Part shown: piece after piece, positions 23,914-31,067 of the stretch
How the letters are laid out: every line of letters begins with the position of its first letter
How positions within the stretch are numbered: position 1 is the first letter of the stretch
Assembly (NCBI GenBank): GCA_020446945.1
Contig: JAGRDS010000015.1
Location: 10,811-47,917 of the forward strand
Length of the DNA stretch: 37,107 bases
From: Parvularculaceae bacterium
GTDB taxonomy: Bacteria > Pseudomonadota > Alphaproteobacteria > Caulobacterales > Parvularculaceae
Reading direction: 5' to 3'
The notes under the pieces: generated by a model
The model's input: the letters and a program-made list of their open reading frames with translations, nothing else
Databases searched by the model: none
Told to the model about the DNA's origin: nothing
Made by a program: the position numbers and the translations under genes

Positions 23914-24699
23914 ATGAGTTCATCCTCGATCTTCACCAACGCCATTGTGCGCCGTCCCGCAAGGTCGGTCGTAAACGGGCTACGGGCCGGCGGCGGGGAT
24001 GATCCGTCCCATGACGGCGTCGTCGATGAACACGCGGCCTATTGCGCCGCGCTTGTCAGCGCCGGCCTCGCCCTGACGATCCTTCCCGCGCTTGAGGCGT
24101 TTCCCGATTCCGTTTTCGTCGAGGATCCGGCGCTCGTGTTCACGCAAGGGGCGATCCTGCTGCGGCCGGGTGCGCCAAGCCGCGCTGGCGAGGTTGCGCA
24201 TATCGCGCCCACGCTCAAGGAAAAATTCGAAACGGTTCTCTCGCTCGATGAAGGCGCGGCCGACGGCGGCGATATTTTGACGACGGCCGGAAAGATAATG
24301 GTCGGCCTGTCGGCGCGCACGGACCGAAAAGGCGCTGAAACCCTTTTGCGCCTCGCCGCACGTTTCGGGCGCGAGGTTCAGCTTGTCGAAACGCCGAAAG
24401 ACGTTCTGCACTTCAAGACGGACTGTTCGCTTCTCGACGATGAAACGGTGCTTGCGACAAGGCGCCTTTGCACATCGTCCGTGTTCGATGGGTTTCGCGT
24501 CCTGACGGCGCCGGACGGCGAAGAGGCGGCGGCGAACGCCTTGCGCGTCAATGACGTCGTTCTGGTCGGCGCGCATTTCGTCAAGACGATCGAGATGCTC
24601 GATAACGCCGGCTATCGCGTCGTTCCGCTTCCGGTGCGTGAAATCGGCCGGATCGACGCTGGTCTGTCCTGCATGTCCTTGCGCTGGCGCGCCGCATGA
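23914..24699 (+). CDS. Dimethylargininase (NG,NG-dimethylarginine dimethylaminohydrolase)
   Basis: About 261 residues with the amidinotransferase (pentein) fold. It hydrolyses asymmetric dimethyl- or monomethyl-arginine to citrulline and methylamines. Expected active-site elements are present: FVEDPALV (E70/D71, substrate guanidine contacts), H166 in VLHFKTDCSLLDD, and the C-terminal nucleophile C253 in GLSCMSLRW. The C-terminal C-x-S-L-R ending fits DDAH better than arginine deiminase, which is longer. I chose the ATG at 23914, behind CGGGAGGG; a TTG at 23911 is adjacent. The stop overlaps the permease start by four bases (24696-24699). Citrulline or methylarginine handling with that permease is inference. 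Confidence 0.88.
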   Translation: MSSSSIFTNAIVRRPARSVVNGLRAGGGDDPSHDGVVDEHAAYCAALVSAGLALTILPALEAFPDSVFVEDPALVFTQGAILLRPGAPSRAGEVAHIAPTLKEKFETVLSLDEGAADGGDILTTAGKIMVGLSARTDRKGAETLLRLAARFGREVQLVETPKDVLHFKTDCSLLDDETVLATRRLCTSSVFDGFRVLTAPDGEEAAANALRVNDVVLVGAHFVKTIEMLDNAGYRVVPLPVREIGRIDAGLSCMSLRWRAA

Positions 24700-26009
24700 G
24701 CGGCGAAAATCCGCCGCCCGTTGGGCCTGTCTCCGGATTCGGTTTCTGGAAATGCTGGGCGATGTCGGCCGGCGTGATGATCGGATCGGGCGTATTCCTG
24801 CTTCCCGCCGTTCTCGCCCCTTACGGGGCGATTTCGTTTCTGGGCTGGCTGTTATCGAGTTTCGGCGCGATCTTCATCGCATTGACGCTTGGCCGGCTTG
24901 CGGGGCGAAAGGCGGAAAGCGGCGGATTTTACGTTTATGCGCGCGATGCGTTCGGCGGGCTCGCCGGTTATCTCATGGGCTGGAGCTACTGGCTCTCCTC
25001 CGTGTTCGCCATTTCTGCGATTTCGATTGCATTCGCGGGCTACGCCGGCGCCGTCATTCCCGGCCTCGCCGCGAACAAGGCGGGGCAAGCGGCGACCGCG
25101 ATCGCGATCGTCTGGCTTTTGACGTCCGTTAATATCAGGGGCGTGTCGGCGGCCGCTTCGGCGCAGCTGGCGACGGCGGTTTTGAAGATCGCGCCGCTGC
25201 TCGTCATTTCCGCACTCGGATTATTTGCGGGGGACGGCGCAAATGTTCCGCCGTTCAATCCGCAAGGCGCCGCGCCGCTCGAAGCGATCGCATCGACCGC
25301 CCTGCTTACCATGTGGGCCTTTATCGGGATCGAGGCGGGCGTCATTCCCGCCGGCGAAATCGTCGATGCGCGCCGCACGATTCCGCGCGCCGTAATCGCC
25401 GCGACCTTGTCCGTTGCGGCTATCTATATCGCCGCGACCGCCGCGGTGATGTTGCTTGTTCCAACGCAAACGCTCATCGCTTCCGAAGCGCCCTTTGTCG
25501 ATGCGGCGGCGCGCCTCGGCGCAATCGGCGGGCCGATGATCGCGCTCGGCGCGATCATTTCAACAGCGGGCGCGCTTAACGGCACGATCATGATGGCCGG
25601 CCAGATGCCCGCCGCCGCCGCGCGCGACGGCCTGGCGCCGGCGCGGTTCGGGCGCGTCAACGCCGGTCACGCGCCCGTCGATTCGCTTATTCTATCTTCC
25701 GGCCTTGGAACGTTCTTCATCGCCTTCAACTATTCGGAAGGTCTCCTCGCCGCGTTCACGTTTCTGATTTCCATGTCGACGCTTTCGAGTCTGCTTCCCT
25801 ACGCCGTCTCGGCCCTTGCTGAAATAAAACACTCGGCGCGCAAAGCGCCCGGCTGGGCCGGGATCGCCCTTGTCGCACTCGCCTTCGCCATTGTGGCGAT
25901 GGCGGGCGCCGGTTTTCGAACGCTCGCCTGGGGTGCGGCGCTCATTGCGCTCGGCGCGCCGGCCTATTTCGCCGGGCGCCATATCGCGCGCAGGCAGGCC
26001 GCCGGCTAG
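24696..26009 (+). CDS. APC-superfamily amino acid permease
   Basis: A 437-residue membrane protein with about twelve helices, the normal size for the amino acid/polyamine/cation superfamily. The unwound first helix carries the substrate-binding motif MIGSGVFLLPAVLAPYG. Helix 6 carries MWAFIGIEAGVIPAGEI with the conserved E-(A/G)-G region. The sequence resembles the AdiC/PotE/CadB branch of antiporters, but the substrate cannot be fixed. Its ATG overlaps the dimethylargininase stop by four bases, so a role in importing methylated arginine, or exchanging it for citrulline, is the simplest inference. It ends two bases before the convergent cytochrome P460 gene. Confidence 0.88.
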   Translation: MSGENPPPVGPVSGFGFWKCWAMSAGVMIGSGVFLLPAVLAPYGAISFLGWLLSSFGAIFIALTLGRLAGRKAESGGFYVYARDAFGGLAGYLMGWSYWLSSVFAISAISIAFAGYAGAVIPGLAANKAGQAATAIAIVWLLTSVNIRGVSAAASAQLATAVLKIAPLLVISALGLFAGDGANVPPFNPQGAAPLEAIASTALLTMWAFIGIEAGVIPAGEIVDARRTIPRAVIAATLSVAAIYIAATAAVMLLVPTQTLIASEAPFVDAAARLGAIGGPMIALGAIISTAGALNGTIMMAGQMPAAAARDGLAPARFGRVNAGHAPVDSLILSSGLGTFFIAFNYSEGLLAAFTFLISMSTLSSLLPYAVSALAEIKHSARKAPGWAGIALVALAFAIVAMAGAGFRTLAWGAALIALGAPAYFAGRHIARRQAAG

Positions 26010-26011
26010 AT

Positions 26012-26722
26012 TCACCGCATGCGTTGCGTATCGCCCATCTCGCCGGTCGATTCGCCGGCCGCATCGCCTGCTTGCGGCGCCGAAGCGGGAGCGAAGGCGC
26101 GCGCCTTCGGGCCGAGTGGGGGATAGGCGTAGACATACATATGATCGCTTTCGGCGGCCGGCAGGTGACAGCCGAGGCAATCCGCACGGTAATCCGTTGC
26201 GACCTGCGTCATCGGCGCATCCGCCTTGAACAGGGCCCAACCCCATCCCTCGCCCCATAGCGGGTTGTCTGCAAAACGTCCGCTGGCGTCCTTCACCGAT
26301 ACGAACCACACGGCGGGTTCGCCCGACCAGTGGGCGTTTCCAGTCGACAATTGCGCGTGATCGACGCCGGCGACTTCCTTGACGAGAACGGCGCCGTCCG
26401 GGAAGGCGCCGGTCGCAGCGTATTCGGCGACGACATCGCGCGTCGTATAGACATTGTGCATGCCGTCGACCTTCGCCTCGGCGTTGACGACCGACCATGA
26501 ACCGATATGGACCCAGTCCGGATTGGTCGCGTAATCGGTCGGCCTTGAAATATCGCCTTTCGAATTGACGATCGTCGAGAATGTCTCGCTCGCGCCGGTC
26601 CGCTTTACCGCGCTTTGGACCGCCGCGTCGGGGGTCGGCGGCGCCGACTTCGAACAGGCGGAAAGACCGATTGCGGCGATAATCGTCAGGGAAAGCGGCG
26701 CGGTCTGGCGAATCGATGTCAT
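26012..26722 (-). CDS. Cytochrome P460-family lipoprotein
   Basis: About 236 residues. The N-terminus TAPLSLTIIAAIGLSACSKS is a lipoprotein signal peptide with lipobox LSAC, so the mature protein is probably anchored in the envelope. The body resembles the P460/DUF-type heme domain: WVHIGSWSV, FPDGAVLVKEV and WGWALFKAD, followed by the c-type heme motif CLGCH. True P460 enzymes oxidise hydroxylamine or bind NO through a Lys-heme crosslink; I cannot place that Lys here, so an oxidoreductase or NO-binding role is only suggested. I chose the ATG at 26722, which gives a complete signal peptide; the longer open frame to 26935 would enter the divergent lysR gene. Confidence 0.82.
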   Translation of the reverse strand: MTSIRQTAPLSLTIIAAIGLSACSKSAPPTPDAAVQSAVKRTGASETFSTIVNSKGDISRPTDYATNPDWVHIGSWSVVNAEAKVDGMHNVYTTRDVVAEYAATGAFPDGAVLVKEVAGVDHAQLSTGNAHWSGEPAVWFVSVKDASGRFADNPLWGEGWGWALFKADAPMTQVATDYRADCLGCHLPAAESDHMYVYAYPPLGPKARAFAPASAPQAGDAAGESTGEMGDTQRMR

Positions 26723-26857
26723 GGCTGTTGTCTTCGGTTGCAGGGACACGGCATCTAGATGACGCGGGCGGCGCGGCGGCGCCAATATTTTTCCGTCATG
26801 GGATGATAACCGCCGGTTCGGATGCGCATTCGGGCGGCGCGGTAAGGGAACGAAGCG

Positions 26858-27739
26858 ATGGAGATGCATCAGGTCCGATATTTTATCGCGCTTGCGCGGG
26901 CGCTGAATTTTACGCGCGCCGCCGACGAGTGCCATGTCAGCCAGCCGGCGCTGACGAAGGCGATCAAGCTTCTTGAAGAGGAGCTTGGCGGCGCGCTGGT
27001 GAACCGTCGCATACGGCCGATGCGCCTGACGCCTCTCGGCGAAAACCTAAGGGACCGCTTCGCCGCCATCTTCGATATCGCGCTTGAAATCAAAGCTGAG
27101 GCGGCGCATCTGGCGCGGCGCGTTTGCGAACAGGAAGCGATCGGCCTTGTCAGCACGCTCGGCGCGGCGCGCGCATCGGCGATTGCGGCGCGGATGCGCG
27201 AGGAATTTCCCGATATCGCGCTGCTGGTGCGTCACGCCGCGCAACCGGATCTGGTGTCTGCGCTCGCCGACGGCGAGATCGATTATGCGATCATCGCCGA
27301 TTGCGACGGCGAAGATCAAAGGTTCGACTACCGCCCGCTTTTCACCGAACGCTATTTCCTTGCGACGACGCCGGCGGCGGCGGCGCGGATGAACGGCGCG
27401 GTGTCGCTGGGCGAATTGTCCGGCATCGATTATGTCCACCGCGCGCATTGCGAGCTTAACGACCGGACGGACCGCATCCTTCGCGAAAAGGGCGTTGAAA
27501 TGGAAAGCAGGTTTTCAACCGACCAGGACGAGACCGCAAAGCAGATGATCGCCGCCGGGCTCGGCGTCGCCATCCTGCCCGAATCCTATTTCGACGGTTC
27601 GCTCGGAAAATGCGAAATACGCGATGAGAATCTGTCGCGAACGATTAGTCTCGCCCGGCTGAAATCGCGCGCCCGCGGCGCGGCGGATGAAAGGCTTTTC
27701 GCCTCGCTCGAAAAGTTTTTTTGCGGGCAGGCGCGCTGA
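26858..27739 (+). CDS. LysR-family transcriptional regulator
   Basis: A 293-residue regulator. The N-terminal winged helix-turn-helix reads MHQVRYFIALARALNFTRAA, then DECHVSQPALTKAIKLLEEE, with the typical RRIRPMRLTPLGE. Residues about 90-290 are the two-lobe periplasmic-binding-like effector domain (GLGVAILPESYF). It is divergent from the P460-like lipoprotein gene (starts 135 bases apart), which is its most likely target by the usual LysR arrangement. I could not identify a clear T-N11-A operator by eye in the interval. It converges with the hxlR gene, with only nine bases between the stops. Confidence 0.92.
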   Translation: MEMHQVRYFIALARALNFTRAADECHVSQPALTKAIKLLEEELGGALVNRRIRPMRLTPLGENLRDRFAAIFDIALEIKAEAAHLARRVCEQEAIGLVSTLGAARASAIAARMREEFPDIALLVRHAAQPDLVSALADGEIDYAIIADCDGEDQRFDYRPLFTERYFLATTPAAAARMNGAVSLGELSGIDYVHRAHCELNDRTDRILREKGVEMESRFSTDQDETAKQMIAAGLGVAILPESYFDGSLGKCEIRDENLSRTISLARLKSRARGAADERLFASLEKFFCGQAR

Positions 27740-27748
27740 CGGGATCGT

Positions 27749-28150
27749 TCAGGCGCGCTTCGCCCGCGCGCCGCTCGCTTTCATGCCCGCTTTCGTGAAG
27801 GAATCCGGCGGCGTGAAAGTTTCAGGGTAGTGCTTGTTCGCCCATCGCGACATTTCGTACAGCACGGGAAACATGTCGCGGCCCTTTTCGGTCAATTCAT
27901 ATTCATAGCGCGCCGGACGATGCTGATAGGCCCTGCGCGTTGCGAGCCCCGCGCGCTCGATCAGGTCAAGCCGGTTTGCAAGAATGTTGGTGGTAATCCG
28001 CTCCGGCGAATCGAGGAATTCGCCATAGCGTTTCTTGCCGATAAAAAGATCGCGCAGGATAACCAGCGTCCATCGGTCGCCGACAAGCTCCAGCGTTCTG
28101 GAGATCGGGCATCTCGAACGCGCCCTGGGTTCTTTTCCTCGTTCACTCAT
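27749..28150 (-). CDS. HxlR-family transcriptional regulator
   Basis: A 133-residue winged helix-turn-helix protein. The family signature is CPISRTLELVGDRWTLVILR, then DLFIGKKRYGEF and ITTNILANRLDLIERAGL. The conserved Cys sits at residue 14, the position at which HxlR members such as HypR and YodB sense electrophiles or oxidants through thiol chemistry. I chose the ATG at 28150 behind GAGGGG; the open frame further upstream runs through the promoter. It is divergent from a glutathione S-transferase gene, and a perfect inverted repeat at 28220-28238 is the probable operator. Confidence 0.92.
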   Translation of the reverse strand: MSERGKEPRARSRCPISRTLELVGDRWTLVILRDLFIGKKRYGEFLDSPERITTNILANRLDLIERAGLATRRAYQHRPARYEYELTEKGRDMFPVLYEMSRWANKHYPETFTPPDSFTKAGMKASGARAKRA

Positions 28151-28219
28151 GCGCCCCTCGCGATCAGGTCGTATGCGCTTATCGGGCGTTCCGCTTATTA
28201 TGCAAATATATAAACTTGT

Positions 28220-28238
28220 TACTTGCAATATACAAGTA
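28220..28238. promoter_or_regulatory. Inverted repeat, probable HxlR-type operator
   Basis: TACTTGCAATATACAAGTA contains TACTTG and CAAGTA separated by seven bases. An overlapping second dyad pairs ACTTGT (28214-28219) with ACAAGT (28232-28237). It sits in an AT-rich stretch between the divergent hxlR and GST genes. Known HxlR/YodB operators have the TACT-N7-AGTA type of symmetry, which matches exactly. Which gene it controls is inferred. Confidence 0.72.
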
Positions 28239-28339
28239 TCAGAAATAGCCTGCGCAAATTCGCCGGCGCAGGGGTGAGGCCCGTCACGCGCAAAGCCCCG
28301 GCGGCGCGGCGGCCAGCCAACAGCCAAGGGAGTTCCCGC

Positions 28340-28942
28340 ATGTCCATAAAAATATACGGCGTTCCGCTTTCCCAGAATGTCCGCAAGCCGCTAGCCGTTG
28401 CGGCGCATATCGGCGTCGAGGTCGAAAACCCGCCGGTTCGCCCGATCGATGATATCGTTCAGCAAAAATCCCCGTCGCGCCGCGTGCCGTTCATGGTGGA
28501 CGCAGATGTCGTCCTTTGCGAGTCGAATGCGATAATGATCCATCTTTGTTCGCGCAAACCGAATAATCTTTACCCTGAGGAACGCACGATCCGCGACCGG
28601 ATCAATCAGTTTCTATTCTGGGACGCCGCGCACTGGACGCCCGCTTACCAGCCGATCCAGTTCGAGCGCCTGGTGAAGAAAATCCTCGGCATGGGCGATG
28701 CGGATGAAAATGTCGTGGCCGCGACGCTCGTAAAATTCGAGCGGGAAGCGGGCTATCTCAACTCGGCGCTGGATGGGCGCGAATGGCTCGCCGGCGATGC
28801 GCCGACGCTTGCCGATTTCGCCGTCGGTTGCGGTCTCACCCACGCCAAAAGCATCGACCTGCCGCTTAGCGACTACCCGAATATCGAGGCATGGAACGCG
28901 CGGGTCGTGCAACTTGAAGGCTTCAGGAAAACCGCCGTCTGA
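28340..28942 (+). CDS. Glutathione S-transferase family protein
   Basis: About 200 residues with the usual two domains. The N-terminal thioredoxin-fold part is SIKIYGVPLSQNVRKPLAVA, with a Ser in the catalytic position (PLSQN), followed by VPFMVDADVVLCESNAI carrying the cis-Pro and the E-S glutathione-binding pair. The C-terminal helical part contains WLAGDAPTLADFAVGCGL, the conserved GST motif. AAGGGAG precedes the ATG at 28340. It is divergent from the hxlR gene and probably induced through it by electrophiles, which is consistent with conjugation chemistry. The substrate is unknown. Confidence 0.9.
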   Translation: MSIKIYGVPLSQNVRKPLAVAAHIGVEVENPPVRPIDDIVQQKSPSRRVPFMVDADVVLCESNAIMIHLCSRKPNNLYPEERTIRDRINQFLFWDAAHWTPAYQPIQFERLVKKILGMGDADENVVAATLVKFEREAGYLNSALDGREWLAGDAPTLADFAVGCGLTHAKSIDLPLSDYPNIEAWNARVVQLEGFRKTAV

Positions 28943-28980
28943 CGCCGGTTCACGATCAGCGATCGAGCGCCAGCCCCCGC

Positions 28981-29007
28981 GCCGCCCGGCGCCAGGGCGG
29001 GCGTTTT
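28981..29007 (+). terminator. Probable terminator of the GST gene
   Basis: GCCGCCC and GGGCGGGC pair (one mismatch) around a 7-base loop, followed by GTTTTC. It lies about 40 bases after the GST stop. The T run is short. Confidence 0.5.
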
Positions 29008-29094
29008 CATGCGCGCGTCGTCATCCGCCGCTCCATTCAGCGCGCAGCGACGTCCTTTCGGCGGGCCGGGCTTGCAAATTCAATCAATATAAAC

Positions 29095-29108
29095 TACTTT
29101 AAAAAGTA
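29095..29108. promoter_or_regulatory. AT-rich inverted repeat, possible operator
   Basis: TACTTTAAAAAGTA pairs TACTTT with AAAGTA across two bases, and a third half-site (AAAGTA) overlaps at 29108-29113. It stands out as AT-rich in GC-rich surroundings. A promoter element TATAAA at 29088-29093 lies next to it. No regulator gene is adjacent. Confidence 0.45.
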
Positions 29109-29157
29109 AAGTAATGGTGCGAACCGGGGTCCGGGAAGAGGGCTGGAACCGGGAAAG

Positions 29158-29226
29158 GGGTCTGGGTCTGGGTCTGGGTCTGGGTCTGGGTCTGGGTCTG
29201 GGTCTGGGTCCGGGTCTGGGTCTGGG
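29158..29226 (+). repeat. Hexanucleotide tandem repeat (GGGTCT)n
   Basis: About eleven copies of TCTGGG run from 29161 to 29226, preceded by GGGG; one copy is TCCGGG. Every unit supplies a GGG tract separated by three bases, the classic requirement for G-quadruplex formation on the plus strand. Copy number could change by slipped-strand replication. Confidence 0.95.
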
Positions 29227-29256
29227 CTGGAACGGGGACCGGCTCGGTGCGCCAAA

Positions 29257-29296
29257 AGCCGCAGGCCGGGAGCAACAGCCGCAGGCCGGGAGCAAT
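29257..29296 (+). repeat. 20-base tandem duplication
   Basis: AGCCGCAGGCCGGGAGCAAC (29257-29276) is repeated at 29277-29296 with only the last base changed. A decayed third copy may follow (GGCTGCGGGCC). It adjoins the hexamer array. Confidence 0.9.
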
Positions 29297-29394
29297 GGCT
29301 GCGGGCCCCGGAACCGGGGCCGTGTTCGCAAAGGCGAAGGCCGGTGCGCGGCGCCGCCGCCGCTTTCAGGTTTCAGCCGCTGAAACAGGGGAAT

Positions 29395-29817
29395 ATGATG
29401 ACGCTCGAACCGTTATTGACCGCGCCCGCCGTCGTTCAGGTCCACGCTTTCGGCGCGATGGCCGGTTTCGCCCTCGGGCTCGTCCAGATCCTCGCGCCGA
29501 AGGGAACCCTGCCGCACAAGTCTATCGGTCTCGTCTGGATAGGGATTATGGCGGTCGTCGGGATCAGCTCGATCTTTATTCAGCACCCGGTCGAACCCGG
29601 CGATCCGTTCTGGAAACGGTTCTCGCCGATCCATCTGTTCACGCTGTTGACTGCTTACGCGCTGATCCAGGGCGGATGGCTTTTGATTCGCGGCGGCCCG
29701 GCGCTGCGGTTTCATTCAAGGCCGTTCATCGGCCTTTTTATCGGCGGCCTTATCGTTGCGGGCGTTCTGTCTTTCCTGCCGGGACGCATCATGCATCAGG
29801 TCGCGTTCGGCGGCTGA
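29395..29817 (+). CDS. DUF2306-like integral membrane protein
   Basis: About 140 residues with four membrane helices (roughly 9-33, 44-62, 78-98 and 110-128). VHAFGAMAGFALGLVQILAP, KGTLPHKSIGLVWIGIMAVV and SSIFIQHP resemble DUF2306 proteins; the paired His residues could bind heme or metal, but no function is established. Two adjacent ATGs (29395 and 29398) follow CAGGGGA; either can be the start. The gene lies behind the repeat-rich region 28943-29394 and converges with the flavoenzyme gene, 18 bases apart. Confidence 0.78.
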   Translation: MMTLEPLLTAPAVVQVHAFGAMAGFALGLVQILAPKGTLPHKSIGLVWIGIMAVVGISSIFIQHPVEPGDPFWKRFSPIHLFTLLTAYALIQGGWLLIRGGPALRFHSRPFIGLFIGGLIVAGVLSFLPGRIMHQVAFGG

Positions 29818-29835
29818 TCGCGGACGCGCGCGCGG

Positions 29836-30996
29836 TTACGTGTCGAGAACGCTCGCGTCCAGTGCCGCGAGATTTCTCGCACCGGTAAGCGCCATTGCGA
29901 CATGCAGATCGTGTTTTAAAAGTGCGAGATAGCGTTTGAGGCCCGTCTCGCCGCCGGCGGCGAGGGCGAAAATCCAGGGCCGTCCGATCAGGGCGGCGTC
30001 GGCGCCCATCGCCCGCGCGCGCAGGATGTCCTGTCCCGTTCTGACGCCGCCATCGACGAGAATGCGCGTGCGCGCGCCGACCGCTTCGGCGATACGCGCC
30101 AGCGCGGCGATACCCGATGCGACCCCGTCGAGCTGGCGTCCGCCGTGATTGGAAACGATAACGCCGTCGGCGCCGGCGTCGGCCGCCGCGCGCGCATCCT
30201 CCGCGGTGAGGACGCCCTTGATGACGAGATCGCCGTCCCAGTCGCGCCGCAATTGTTCGATGTCCTTCCAGGTGACGGCGGCGTCGAACTGGGAATCGAC
30301 CCAGGCGCGAAAATCGGACGGCGTCGTGGCGTTCGGCACGTATTCGCTGAGGTTTCCGAAAATATGCGGCTTGCCGGCGAGGCCGACGTCGAAAAGCCAG
30401 GCCGGGTGGAGCAGATAGTCGATCAACCCGCTGCGCAGGCGTCCCCAGGCGCCGCCGCCCCCGCTCAATCCGTTGCGAATGTCGCGATAGCGCGCGCCGA
30501 CGACGGCGAGATCGACAGTGAAAACGAGCGTTCTCACTCCGACCGATTTTGCACGCTGCAACAATTCGCGAACCGCGCCGCGATCTTTCAGCATGTAAAG
30601 CTGAAACCAGAACTGTTTCGACGCGGCCTGCGCGACTTCTTCGAGCGAACAGATGGCGACGGTCGACAGGCAAAACGGAACGCCGGCCGCCTCGGCGGCG
30701 CGCACCGCCTGCGTTTCCGCGCGTTTGCGCATCATGCCGCCCATGCCGATCGGCGCCAGGGCGAGCGGCATCGAAAGCTTCCCGCCGAACAGTTCCGCAC
30801 CCATGTCGATCGAGGAAACGTCGCGCATGACCCGCTGTTTCAGCCGCAGACGCGCAAAATCATTCTGATTGTCGGCGAGCGTCGTCTCCGCGCCGGCGGC
30901 GCCGTCGATATAATCGAACAGGGCGCGCGGCAGGCGCCGTTCGGCGATCCGGCGATAATCTTCCGCCGAAGCGGGCGCTAAATTGAGTGAAGGCAT
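29836..30996 (-). CDS. lldD: FMN-dependent alpha-hydroxy-acid dehydrogenase, L-lactate dehydrogenase type
   Basis: A 386-residue TIM-barrel flavoenzyme that oxidises L-lactate or a related 2-hydroxy acid. The N-terminal ALFDYIDGAAGAETTL, the barrel segment LALAPIGMGGMMRKRAETQA, and the active-site signature VSNHGGRQLDGVAS (His base and the Arg/Asp pair) are diagnostic. ILVDGGVRTGQDILRARAMG and GADAALIGRPWIFAL bind the FMN phosphate. I chose the ATG at 30996; one at 31026 is in frame but adds ten unconserved residues. The adjacent upstream gene encodes an M24 peptidase 70 bases away. Mandelate or glycolate oxidase-type substrates cannot be excluded, so the symbol is provisional. Confidence 0.88.
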   Translation of the reverse strand: MPSLNLAPASAEDYRRIAERRLPRALFDYIDGAAGAETTLADNQNDFARLRLKQRVMRDVSSIDMGAELFGGKLSMPLALAPIGMGGMMRKRAETQAVRAAEAAGVPFCLSTVAICSLEEVAQAASKQFWFQLYMLKDRGAVRELLQRAKSVGVRTLVFTVDLAVVGARYRDIRNGLSGGGGAWGRLRSGLIDYLLHPAWLFDVGLAGKPHIFGNLSEYVPNATTPSDFRAWVDSQFDAAVTWKDIEQLRRDWDGDLVIKGVLTAEDARAAADAGADGVIVSNHGGRQLDGVASGIAALARIAEAVGARTRILVDGGVRTGQDILRARAMGADAALIGRPWIFALAAGGETGLKRYLALLKHDLHVAMALTGARNLAALDASVLDT

Positions 30997-31067
30997 TTTC
31001 GCGTTCCGAATCGTTCCCGAAATCATGGCGCGTCGCGCGCGGCGAGGAAAGCCGGTCGCGCTGAATT

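Larger units (their letters stand above)
28943..29394. other. Low-complexity intergenic region upstream of the DUF2306 gene
   Basis: This 452-base stretch holds a terminator candidate, an AT-rich inverted repeat (29095-29108), a G-rich hexamer array (29158-29226), a 20-base tandem duplication (29257-29296), and a GGCCCCGG/CCGGGGCC dyad near 29303-29320. An open frame from 29114 would encode a Gly-Leu repeat and has no ribosome binding site; I do not call it a gene. Confidence 0.6.

Noticed and set aside
29158..29296. CRISPR array
   Set aside because: The repeats are contiguous hexamers and one 20-base duplication, without unique spacers; no cas genes are present.
29114..29383. Small gene encoding a Gly-Leu repeat protein
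   Set aside because: The frame is made by the GGGTCT array, has no Shine-Dalgarno, and continues in low-complexity sequence; a hexamer keeps any frame open.
30145..30981. Open frame (278 codons) on the plus strand
   Set aside because: Antisense to the L-lactate dehydrogenase-type gene; no recognisable features.
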